From assembly GCA_963921825.1 (NCBI GenBank), contig OY997588.1:136369203-136433202 (forward strand): 64,000 nt of DNA, written 5' to 3'. Numbering within the stretch: position 1 is the stretch's first letter; every line of letters begins with the position of its first letter. The translations under genes and the position numbers were made by a program. A model generated the notes under the pieces. The model was not told the DNA's origin. It searched no databases and saw only the letters and a program-made list of their open reading frames with translations. Of this stretch, positions 25,286-38,400 are shown piece after piece. Origin of the DNA: Erodium maritimum. Its lineage: Eukaryota; Streptophyta; Magnoliopsida; Geraniales; Geraniaceae.

Positions 25286-28200
25286 ATGGGACTGAATGAG
25301 AAGGCATTGGAAGACGCCCCCATGCCCAATCACCAGTAAGCTCTTCTCTTACTGCCCAAATGGCTCTATTTTCTGCTCTATAATTTAGCTTCGTTTCATC
25401 AATTTCTGATGCACACTCTCACTATTGTTCCGTCGTCGGAAAACAGGCCCCACATCGACAAGCAATTTCTCTCCGGCAATGTTAAATCTGCTGTAGACAA
25501 ATTCCAGCTTGTTCCTGAGTTTCTCAAGGTACTGTAACTGTATTCTGTATAGGTAGATATGTACGCAACTTTATACAGATTATGTCTTCGTGTTTTTGCT
25601 TACGAATGTCGCCGTCGTATGAAATTCGCAGGTGAGAGGGCTAGTGAAGCAACATTTGGATTCTTTTAATTTCTTCATCAACAGAGATATCAAAAAGGTG
25701 ATGCGCGCCAATGATAGAATCGTATGCAGAAAAGACCCAAGTGTTTACCTCAGGTAGTATTCCTCATTTCATCTAAGACACTCTCTTCAATTTAATTTAT
25801 ATTTGTAAAATGTTCAGAATTAGTCATAATGTGGTGCTTTTCCGCTCCAATTTAGTTTAAACGTTTGATCTTTTTTTTTAATTTAAATTTAGTGTTAATT
25901 TATGCATTTGTATCAACTTAGTTCATTCCATCTGTATTGGTGTCTTAATCAGAACAAATTTTCCAAATTTTAGGATTAGTTGGAATAAAATTCAAGTTTG
26001 GAACTGGTTTGGAACAAAACCAGTAACTTAAATAATACTATTTTGGTCGCGGGTCAAGCGTTCAAGACCTCATGCTATCACCGGTTCCAATGCCCATACC
26101 TGCGGCTATTACGGATGATAAAATAATACAAGTTTGGAATATCTTTCATTTTGAATATTTTTGTTTGCTGTTTTTATTTGAAGTATTTTTTTTTGCTTTG
26201 AACTCTTTGGTTAATGTATCACTAATGTTAGTAAGTTTAAGCAGTGAGAGATTCTAAATTACGATTATTGCTGTACATCTTGAGATATGCAAAGACATTT
26301 ATGTATCCTTTAGTTCTGATGAATTTTCTTGGGTTTCCTTATGGTGCAGATTTAAAGATATTAGAGTCTGCGAGCCCACTGTGCAAAGGGATGGTATAAC
26401 TGATGACATTACACCCCATCAATGTCGGTTGGCTGACATTACGTATGTGCTCTATCATATATTTAATCTGAATGCCAGCTATATCTTGTTTTTTATTGCC
26501 TTGTTATTCAAGCGGTTGCTATTTGTTACTATGGTTATGAAATTAAATTTGATGCATGAGCTCAATATATAGGGACCTCAAGTAATATTGTATAATTAAG
26601 CATAAATTGCTTTACTTTAGTTGGTTTTATCTAAGGTAGGCCGTGTTGGATAATCCCAGATTAATGAGAATCATCCCCTCATTTATGTGTAAGTGAAGGG
26701 AGATACAGATTTTGTGATCCCTACATCCATTCTGATTACTTCACATATCCCTATTTCCATTTTGAAAAATGTGAATCAATCTATACTTATGAGAGGGTTT
26801 GTGAATGAGAAAGAGAATCAAATGATGTTAAATTACACACAACTTAAGACAAATTTATTCCTAAACCCTTATTCAAATACAACTTAAAAGGGTAGCCAAG
26901 TTTACTTGTCTCTTACTCGGATTCTTTAGAAAGAGGAGCTAGAAAAAAATAGGGATGAGAGGTTTGGGCTATGTCTCCAAACCTTACGCCATAAATATAC
27001 AGATAACAAGCTTTGATGTGTCAAATGTTTGTTTTTAGTTCTTTAATCTAAACTGTAATTCAGAGACCAGTGTAGCTTCTAAACTGCATATTAGTATTCA
27101 TCTGTTACTTCTATATGTAATTACTGTTTTTGATTCTAAAAAATAAATATTGAAGAAGGTGAAACCATACTCAAGATTGATCCATAATATTTTTCTTTAT
27201 GTGTGTGCTTGTGTTTGTGCACTCCATTCTTCGTCATTGACTTTTGTGTTCTGTAGGTATTCCGCTCCTATAACCGTGGATATAGAGTTCACTAAAGGAA
27301 GTAATAATCAGAAACACATCGAAGTGAAGGTATCCAAAAAGTGTTACAATGTAAATGGGTATTTATTTATTGATCACATGTTCTATTATCCTTAATGAGG
27401 TTTGTCTTGCAGAATAATGTAACTATTGGAAGAATGCCTCTCATGCTACGCAGTTGCAAATGTGTTCTATATGGGAAAGATGAGGCTGAACTTCAAAGGC
27501 TTGGTTTGTGTGCATAAGAGTTTATTATTTCACTATTTGAACTAATCACTGGCTTCTGTTTTCTTTTGTTACTCATTTGATAATATTTTTCTTTTGACTT
27601 TAGGTGAATGCCCCCTTGACCCCGGGGGATATTTTGTCATCAAAGGAAGTGAGAAGGTCATATTCTGACTTCTGCGTTATAATACGTTTCAAATATAGCC
27701 TGAATAAATATCTTAGATTAGTATTATCAGAACATGTTGACTATTTTAAATGCTTTTTTTGCATTTGATGACTGCATCAATATAATTAGTTTGATCACTA
27801 TATTGCTTTGTATTCCTCAACTTGTGGATTTTCGGAGTTAAGATTAGGCATTTATGGTGCAAGACATTGTTACAAGTACACTATCATTCTTTGCCCTTAG
27901 TTTCCATAGGTTTAGTTTAGATGCACTTGTTCAATTGTAATTTCACTTTACAATTGCTTAAGATAGAATCATTCAAACTGCCACGAGTTTTGGCATACTA
28001 CAAAGTCTTATCATCTTCGTGGTTTGTTTCTGGCATACATTTTTTCATTTTTCTCATAGTTATGCTCCTAAATGGATATGACTTTTCTCGTGACCTTATC
28101 CTATAGCTTACTATGTGGATAATACCAAAACCATATAGGGAGCTGGTAATGCTCTTTATAGATTGTGTCATTTTTCCATTTTGTATATCTTAGCATGAAA

Positions 28201-29245
28201 AGTTATGCACGCCTTCTTTCTCTTTTTTTTTATCATTGTAAACATAAAAGAAAATTATTTTTCGTCTTCGTTCTAGAAACTTTTTGCCTAGTTGCAAGAA
28301 TTAATTCATTGATGAACAAATTACTTGTTCAGCAAATTCTGGTTCATCAAATTTTCTTATTGTTTTAAGTTTCATAGTTTGTTTAAGCTTCTTATTATTT
28401 AGGTTTCCTAATTATAGTTAGTATGGAAAGTTTAGCTATATTTAATTTGGGTTTAAGATATACCATCATCACATTATTATTAAATATGAGCTATTGAGAT
28501 CGCTTACTCCCTAAAGTTAAGAGTTTTTATCATTGTGTATCGAAACAACATTCCGCTGCACCACTTGCTTTTGTATGGTTGAAGTATAATCTTATATCTA
28601 ATAAAAATGAGCTATATATATGTATAAGATAAGATTAAGGTACAAACTTGTATCGTTCGTACGAAAAACAATCAATCTGGGCCCATGGATCATGGAATCA
28701 AAGGCCCTGATTTAAACAAAAAAACCATTAGTGACATAATCGTTAATGCATATCTTTGTAATTAATTTCGTAATCAATCACACCCCTGAATTTCGGTGGC
28801 CGGCCGATCCCCTAAATCAATGGTCCAGATTGGTTTGTATTTCGCACCTGAATTTCGGTTTGTACCCGAAAGTTCCCCTATATATATATATAAATAGGGA
28901 AACTTATTCTGCAAACTGCGAATGCACGAGAGCCATAGGATCCTTCCAAAGTGGTGTCAACAGAGCGCACCAGATGCTGACACGTGCACAATTAAATATA
29001 AAAACACCGCACCTTATTGTGCAAACTACGAACGCACCAGATGCTAACACGTGGGCGCGCGCGTGCACAGTGCTGATAGTTTAGTACAAAATGTGCTGAT
29101 AGGTTACATTTGTACTAAACTATCATGCTATGTAAACTATCAGCATTGTGCGCGCGTGCACCTGCAGCCCGCGCGCCACGTGTCAGCATTTTGAGCGCTC
29201 TGCTGACGTCACTTTGATCGCATCCTGTGGCTCTCGTGCATTCGC

Positions 29246-29287
<42 letters not shown>

Positions 29288-29388
29288 AGGGAGGGAGAGA
29301 GAGGGGGAGGGAGGGAGGGAGAGAGAGGGAGAGGGGGGGAGGGAGGGGGAGGGGGAGAGAGAGGGAGAGGGAGAGAGGGGGAGAGGGG

Positions 29389-29468
<80 letters not shown>

Positions 29469-32400
29469 AGGGGGAGGGGGAGGGAGAGGGAGAGGGAGAG
29501 GCGGAGAGAGAGAGAGAGAGAGAGAGATCCAACTAATAAATAAAGTTAAAGTTAATCTATTACTTGTAGAGTTTGATTCGATATATGTAACCCAATTTTA
29601 AATTCTACACGGTATCAGAACTCCAAACTGGTTGATCAGGTTGAATGAATATTACTTCATACTCAGAGAAGAGGTAAATTGTGGTGGAGAAGATGTGTGA
29701 AATTGAAGGGGGGAGAGAATTCAATATATAGAGGAATTTGTGTGATTTTGGAAATTTTGAAAAAGCTGGCGTCAACACGTGTCACATCGTTATTGGGCCG
29801 ATGACTAACCGTTGGATGCTGCGTCGTCCAATCCCATCACTGTAGGATCCATCGACGAGGTGTAATACAACGCGGTGCTGCAACAAACCGCCTATGATGA
29901 CCCTACAACGCCCCACTACAGGATACTCTTAACTAAAGAAGATTTCTTCTTAACATTGTTCTAGTCACCCAAAGCCTCAGAAGGAATGCAAGAGGGTTCT
30001 AACCCCAAACCAACACTACTCAGCCTAGCCTCGTTAGTGCCTCCCATTGTGGTTTCCAGTCCATGTGCAAAGGAATTGCCTGCTTTGGTTCACGTGTAGC
30101 AGCCCATCCTATATTTGAGAGGGAGTATTGAAGTATAATCCCGCATCTAATAAAAATAAGAAAATAAGCTATATAAAGTTAAGGGACACAGTTTTGATCT
30201 TTTAGTTGTGGAGCCCGACCCAATATGTGTAGCCCGAGCTAAGAATTACAATTACCGTTGTCTTTATCTTTTCTTCAACTCGCTCCATTCAACTTTTCTG
30301 GTATGGCATCTATCATTTACGTTTAATTGCTGTTTTGTGATTACTGGATTCATTTTCTTATTAGCATCCTAGATTAGGTATGCATATTCTTATTCTAAGG
30401 GCTTATTTATGTAGACTATGATCAGCTTTGCGTTTTTTTTTTCTGTACCTATCTTGTTTTCTTTCTTTTATTTAACCATGCTTTGTTATTAGCATTGGCT
30501 GAGACTGCATCTGCATATGCTCAGGTGCTTTTAATTCAAGAACAACTTTCAAAGAATCGAATAATTATTGATTCAGACAAGAATGGGAAGTAAGTATATT
30601 TCTTTGGTTTGTATCACCCTTCCACCATATAAATATATTTTGATTTGGGATGACCATATCCCTCTCTGATATGATTATTTTTCCAAGTGTAGTGGTAGTA
30701 AAACTTTCCATGAACAATACTGCCATCTGGTTCTGTATCAGATTCCCATCGTCCCTTTCCCCCATTCTAGTTCTGGTGTTGCTCTAGCGCTTAAACAGTG
30801 CCAACACTTCACTCCACCACCCTTTTAATGAACAAAACATTAGTATCTGCTACCATTTCTCGTACATTCATGAAAATATTACTCTTGTCTTAAAATTAGG
30901 ATACTTCTTTCCTAAAATATATTGCAAAATAAGTGTTTCATTTCTGTTGTAAATTGCCATGAACTAACAATAAGCTCTCTCCATAAGTTAGTTATACCAA
31001 CATGAATGGTAAAGCCATGGTAGCACATGGGGGAAAATGATGGGAAGTTAAGCACAAAAATGATGAAATTTGAATGCTTAGTTTTTGCCAAGTAATCAAA
31101 TGGGAGGTTATTTTGGGAATGAGAGTTGTAATCCCTCTCTCTCCCAACAAATGATTTCTATATCTAGGTCATATTTAGCCCCCGACATAGAAAAGAACAT
31201 CTATAATTTTTACTAAAACCTTTTTTCTACAATGAAAACTAAATAATCAGGGTTCAAATACTCCCACTCAATCTTGTTTGAGTTGTTCTGTCCTAAATAT
31301 ATCCTTGACAAACATCCCCTTATTATCTTAGTCTATAGTTAGTTTAATGGATTAATTGCTAAAAACTATATTATTTATTGTCCACTTGCGGAAAACTACA
31401 TTATGTATTGTCCACGCTTTTAAACAACACTATCTTTTGACCACGGTCGTTTATTTACAAAATTTGGAGTATTCCGTAAAATTTTGGAATAATCCGTTAA
31501 AATTAGGGAAGTGGACAATACATAATGTAGTTTTAAGCAATTAACCCTATTTTTATCATATAACAAATCTGCATTATAAATAACTTATTTGGGTCATTTT
31601 TTACATGTCTTCAGTATAAATGCATCTGTTACAAGCAGCACAGAGGAGAGGAAGAGCAAAACTGTTATTCAAATGGAGAAAGAGAAGATATATTTACTTC
31701 TGAATGTTTTTGCAAAGGTCTGGTCACATATTTTAATTTTTATTCTGTATCCTGTTGTACTAGCAAACTGTGCTTTATTTTTTTATTTTTTTTACTTTTG
31801 TTTTCTGTAGAAAGTTCCCATTATGGCTGTCATGAAGGCTATGGGGATGGAGAGTGATCAAGAAATCATACAGATGGTTGGAAGAGATCCTCGATATAGT
31901 GCCCTACTTTTGCCATCTATTGAGGTAGTTTTTCAAAGAATTGCCAAAAGATTAAGAAAGGGATAGAGATTAATAAATAGTTTGAAATGTTTTTCTGCAG
32001 CATATTTTATCTCTCATAAGATGGTGTATCTAATGTTTTGTCAAAGAATGTGACAGTGTTAATCAACTATGTGAGGTTTCCCCATATACTATGGGTTTGT
32101 GGGATTGTTTTGATTGGAGTTGATGATTTTGCGGCCTTAGACTGAGAACTTATCATATTTTTTCCTTGTTGAAGTTTAAAATTTTGACCTGGTAGTTTTC
32201 GACTATAGTATTTAGCTATGATGCACAAGCATCTTTTTTTCCTACTATAGTATTAGTGTTCTACATGTGAACATCCAAACTTCAGTTCCCTCTGCCGTGT
32301 CTTTAAAGTTCTGATTGGAAATGCTGGAAGACACAATGAGGTGTATTAGGAAACATACAAACAAACTTGATAATGTAAACACTTCCATATACATATATCT

Positions 32401-35400
32401 CTACTTTGGGATGACACTTGCGTAGTCAATTACATTGAACATTGGATTTGATGTTTAATTTGTCATAAACTAATGGATACATTGAGTGCTTGTGCCTCAA
32501 ATAATAATAAAAAACACTGTTGAGCACTGGAGTTGGTCGGTACCTTAATACGTAAAGTTAAGTGATGAGTTCTGTACTACTTTAAAAACCCAATGCTTAG
32601 AAATTGAAAATTATAATAGGAAGGTCTATGGTTGAAAATCTTAATAGATTTTGTAAAGGGGCGGGTTGCCTTTTATAGGATATTCCATAGGGACTTAGTA
32701 CCTACAAGTGGATTGAATAAAATGCATCATATTTTGATAGAATTAAGTCCCTAAAATCTATTTTTTCTTATTTGGTACTAGGCTTGCTAATGTGTATTTG
32801 TGTCTTTTTTCTTTGTAATAACGTACAACTTCGATCATTAGTTACTTTCCTCCATAAGTTAGTTCTTTTTGCTGACAAATTATCATTTTCCTACATACTA
32901 TGCCCCGTCATTTCAGGAATGTGCTGGTTTTGGTGTCTATACACAGCAACAAGCTTTGGATTTTCTTGAGAAGAAGGTGAGATATTATTTTTACTTCATT
33001 AGTGACTTTTGATGCCTATAATCAAAGGTAATGCTTTATACCTTCAAGAAGTGGATTTTAAATTTTAGTATGTTATGCAACTTATGATAAATCATAAGAA
33101 GACATTAGAGATGACCTCTCTCCTTCCCACCGACCCCTCCCCTTCTCTTGCTCGCACACCTTCAAGAAATGGATTTCGAGTTTTAGAATGCTATGCAATT
33201 TATGGTAAACTGAAAAAAGACATTAGAGATAACCTCTCCTTTCCGCCTACCCTCCTGATTTCTCCCCTTCCTTGATCGCACCTTGCCTTGTTTCTATGAC
33301 CCTGCTCAACTCATGTCCTGTAATTTTCTAGAGGGGATCTCTACTTTTCTCTTGTAGAATCTCTTCAACAATTGTGACTAGTTCTCACTTGGATCTACCA
33401 TCTCGGAGTCGGAACTACAACCATATTGGTTTCGGCCCAAGGTAGTAGCTATGGCGATCGATTCTCTTCATGGCTCCGTTTTCAAATCTAGAAAGTTAAT
33501 CGTCGTTGAGGGTCATAGATTTACCCCTATGCCAAAGTTTTTCAGGGCAGGGATCATGACCGTTCTCTTGCTGCTGCGGTACCTCTCTAGTCCATTTCTG
33601 TTTTGTCTACCCAGCTAGGTTTCTGATCTATTTTGTTTCTTTGTTCTCTCTGTCTTGAGTTTTTTCTCTTCTCTTTCTTGTTCCACTGCCAGATTTTTGG
33701 CTTGGAGAATGATGTTTCCGGTCTGTAGTCTATCTCCCCTATCTAATAATAGTTTCTATTTTGTTGCTGAGCAAAATAAATAAACGGGATATTTTTATCT
33801 TACTACACTAACTATGTGGTTTTTTTCATCTCACTACCCTGACTATTTTTTGTGGCACCTCACTACCCTAGAATACATTTTTGTGACATTAAAAACTGAT
33901 TTTTTAAAGAAATTTTGAAAACCAATGGCATGCTTTTGAAAATTTGATTGTTAGTGAGGGGTATTATGGACTTTTTAAATGTTTTCATCCAAAAATGGAT
34001 GGCAAATTGACGGCGGCCATGAAAGTGAAAAAAAATGCATTCTAGGGTAGTGAGGTGCCACAAAAAATAGTTAGGGTAGTGAGATGAAAAAACTCACATA
34101 GTTAGGGTAGTGAGATGAAAATAACCCTAAATAAATTAGTAGGTCATGTTGTAAGAAGAACCAAACCAAAATAGGAAGTAGACTAGAACTAGAAGTGAGA
34201 TATTGGAATGTTAAGTCAGACTTGAAGACAAGAAATGGAATAATTGGCCATGATATCAAATATAAAAGGGATAATTGTCAAAACATGCACTAAAGTTTCG
34301 TCCACAAATGAAATAGTGCACAATGTTTCGTCCACGTTGTGTGGCTACCCTAAAGTTCCGTCCACGAACATTTGTTAGTAAAATTACTTAAAATTACTTA
34401 TGAAACCTAAATCAGCAAATTACTTTAGGGTAGCCACACAACGTGTACGAAACGTTGTGCACTATTTCATTTGTGGACGAAACTTTAGGGTAGCCACACA
34501 GCGTGGACGAAACGTTGTGCACTATTTCATTTTGTGGACGAAACTTTAGGGTAGCCACACATCGTGGACGAAACGTTGTGCACTATTTCATTTGTCGACG
34601 AAACTTTAGTGCATGTTTTGACAATTATCCCAATATAAAATGCCTAACCATTTTTTTAATCTCAAGTGACTATGTTGAAAAGGTATAAAACTTTGAATCA
34701 AGTTCTAAGGTCGTCCAGGTTCTCTATTTATTCAAGGGTTGAGTGCTAAAAACTGCAAAAAGTTATCCAATTGCTAAAAACTACACTGAGTTTAAAAGTG
34801 GACAGAAACATACAATTTGTATTGTCCACAGTCTTTTGTTAAAATAATGAACAGAATATTATGTTCTCTTAACCCCTACAAGATATGTGGATAATACGTA
34901 TAACATTGAAAAGTATTGTGGTCAAAACATATAACATTGAAAAGTACTGTGGTCAAAACACACGGGCTTTGACAAGTACTGTGGACAAAACATATGTGCC
35001 AATACTTACCAGAACAAAATATTCTGATCATTATTTTAACTAAAGACTGGGGACAATACTTATTGTATGTTTTTGTCCACTTTTAAACTCAGTGTAGTTT
35101 TTAACTTAGACTTGCATCCTTTCAGATTCAACTGCTAGTTTTAATTCATTTTTTTGCTGTCTCAGTCTTCTACAATATACTTTTCCAAACAGTTCTACAT
35201 CCAAATGCTTGTCTTGGAATCTTTTGCTATGCCTTTCCATCTGTTGTTTTATTTTTATTTCTTTATCATGGTGTTCTTTTCTCTCATTTCTTGCAAAATG
35301 TCTCCTATGTTGTTCATATCTAGGACTCCCGTGTCAGTTTAAAAAAAAAAAAAGATATTACTAGATGAAGTGAATATTGACTTTTATCCTTTAATCTATT

Positions 35401-38400
35401 TCGTCAAACCTTTAGCAAATTAAAACTGTTCGGTTACGTGCTTGCTTCATTTTAGACAACTTTTCTGGCCTGCTTTTGCTTTAATAAATATGATAGACAC
35501 ATTTTTTTCCCCTTCTAAATCTCCTTTGGTTCTTGTTACAGCTAAAGAAGCAAATGTATTATAGTGCTGCAGCCGAGAAGGTTGGTTATATTCACGCATC
35601 TGCTTCTTATTTGTGTTGGTTCGGGTTCTAACTTACATTCTTGATATAATTAATAGGAAGGCAGAGTTTTTATTGCTCTTCGGGATGTATTTCTTGCTAA
35701 CGTGCCGGTAAGTTTTGTGTAAAATTTTAACTTTTGACCCTCCTATAAATTTCTGACTTTTCTTTTACGTTTATTTTCTTCAGGTGCGTCGGAATAATTT
35801 TCGGCCAAAATGCATATACGTTGCGGTGATGTTGAGACGCATGTTAGAGACGATCTTCAATAAGGACGCAATGGATGACAAGGTAATTTTTTGAATTACA
35901 AATATCAAGGAACAGATTCTTTTGAGCCTTATATATTGTAGTACTAAAAACTTCTGTGCGTCTTTGAAGAGAGAATGAACTATTTGTAGACGCATGCTTG
36001 AACTCCTCGTGAATGTGCTATTTTGTAATTTACTGCATGGACAGCCAATCACGGGCTAATTGCTTTCACAATTATAGACAAAATATCAACACAAAAAGCA
36101 TAAATGAATTTATAGCTATTTTTTGAGATTTTACCCTGATTTAATATATTTGCAAGATGCAAATTTTAATGTTTATTCTATATGTATCGTCTCGTAATTT
36201 ATTTAAATATGTTAGGAATGAATAATTTAGTCTATCAATCAAATGACCGAGAAGATTCAGAAAATGGAGAGAAACATGTAAATACTAATGTGTTTGTGGG
36301 GTTTATTTTGTAAATTTAGATTACTATAGGTGTCTTTTCTATTTTCTACAGGATTACGTTGGAAACAAGAGATTGGAGTTATCCGGCCAGTTAATGTGTC
36401 TGCTTTTTGAGGTATTATTATTATACACAGATTTTATACCCAAAATCCTATGCCTCATCAATATTAATTAATTCTTCCATATTATGTTGAAGGATTTATT
36501 CAAGTCCATGATTACTGAAGTTGAGAAGCAACTTGAAAAGCTCCTATCAAAAAGCAGGTCTAGCTTGCTGGATGTGTCTCGTGTAAGTACACAAGTTATC
36601 AGTTTAAACTTTGAAGGTTTATTTATTTACTATGCTTGAAGATGTTCTAACTGAAAGCTTTAGTGCCCTTCAGCTGATAATAAATATAACTAATTTTGAG
36701 TCCTAGTGTCAGCTGTGATTTATTTGTTAATACAAGAGGGAAATTCAATGGTAGACATATGCTTTCTGGAAATAGGAGTCACATGACATGCAGGAACATG
36801 CATCATTGATACATGCAAATGTTTAGTGGAGTTATGATAGATGAGTTATCTTACAGCAGTTCTTCAACACATGTCATACCTAATCATTTGATATCAGATT
36901 TGGTACTGGTTTTCCTTTTTTTAACAGCATATTGTTGGAGAATCAATTACCAATGGTTTGGAAAGGACTCTTTCCACTGGGAACTTTGATGTGAAACGAT
37001 TCAGAATGCAGAGGAAGGGCATGACACAGGTTTTTATCTTTCTCAACTTAAATTCATTTGCTTTCTTGTTCTTTTTTACTGCCACGCCAAAGTAATTTAT
37101 GTCCAATCCAATCTTTATAGGCCCTCAGCAGGTTATCTTTTATAGGGAGCTTGGGTTACATGACAAAAATCATGCCACAATTTGAGAAGTCGAGGAAAGT
37201 AAGTGGACCTAGAGCTTTGCAACCTAGCCAGGTAAGGCCAATTTCTTGCACTGCCTTTTGTGACTTAAACGCATTCTGCAATACTTAGTTTCCTATACTG
37301 TCAATTTTGTTTTTTTCTTGGTATATGTATATATATCTCAGTTTGATTGATTTGTCACTTCATTATAGTGGGGAATGCTTTGCCCATGTGATACCCCTGA
37401 GGGAGAAGCTTGTGGACTGGTCAAGAATTTCGCCTTGATGACCCATGTTACAACTGATGATGAAGAGGGTCCATTGATTACTTTGGTATGTTCTCGGTTA
37501 TTTCATCATGCCTGTGGTACTAGCACTGATTCTTACCCTTGTTTTTCATCGATTTCATTCATGATGATATAGTGGTTTTTTAGATGGCGAACTTTTTGAA
37601 TGTCTAGCAATAGCTCAAATTGAGTGCTTCCATTTTTAAAATTTTACATGCTATCAAAGCTAACCTGGTTTGCCCACGTGGTAGATGTCCATCCCCACAG
37701 GGCCTGTTTATCACCCCTAACCACGTGGTTTCCTATCCATATGGAGACGTCTAGTCCTACTATCACCCTTTTTGTAAATGTTCAACCTTACGCGTGGAGA
37801 GTGTTAAAACGTGAACTCACATCAGATAGAAATGAGAGAAAAGAGCTAAATATATAGGCTGGTATCACACCCAATAAATAAGATCAACTTGATATATTTA
37901 GCCCGATTTAATTTTTTTACAATAACTCTAAGAGAAGAAATGGAATAATGTTTTTGTAAGCAGAGAGGTTTGAACTTTGAGATCTCAGTTCAAATCACCA
38001 CCTTCATGCGTCTAGGAATTGTTGGTGTGTTGTATCCTTATTGTCATAGGAGGCAACCGGATTTTTTTTATAGGACGCTAGATTGATCCAAGATGGTTAG
38101 GGTTTCAGCCGTTAATGCAAAATAATTTATAAAGTATGGTTTTCATTGAGAAATCTTAGTTCTAGACTGTTAAAGGCAGCTAACAAACCAACATAACTAA
38201 ATAAGAGGAAACAAAGCTAGGTGCAATGAAGAAAATTGACTATGAATAGGTGTAGAACTGTGTCTACAATTTTTTGGCGGGGGATTGCTGAAATGTGCCA
38301 TTATGAACTGGGCACGGACGGAAAACGGCCCAATAAAAGAAATGACCAATGAGATGCCTTCTGAAGTGTGACTGTTCAAAACTTTTGCATTCTGTTAAAA

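Larger units (their letters stand above)
28577..30250 (+). mobile_element. TRIM-like retroelement in NRPC2 intron 7, itself interrupted
   Basis: The right LTR (about 30128-30250) begins TTGAAGTATAATCCCGCATC and ends TAAGAATTACA. The left LTR begins TTGAAGTATAATCTTATATC (28579) and ends AAATTCTACA (29609). It is followed by CGGTATCAGAACTCC, a slightly decayed tRNA-Met primer-binding site. A purine tract GAGAGGGAGTA precedes the right LTR. The left LTR is split by a long insertion (about 28620-29530) containing an inverted repeat and a GA array. No coding capacity; no clear target duplication. Confidence 0.6.

Noticed and set aside
29148..29601. Long open frames of 107-131 codons over the GA array (Glu/Arg-rich or Ser/Leu/Pro-rich)
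   Set aside because: They exist only because a dinucleotide repeat has no stop codons; no conserved protein features.
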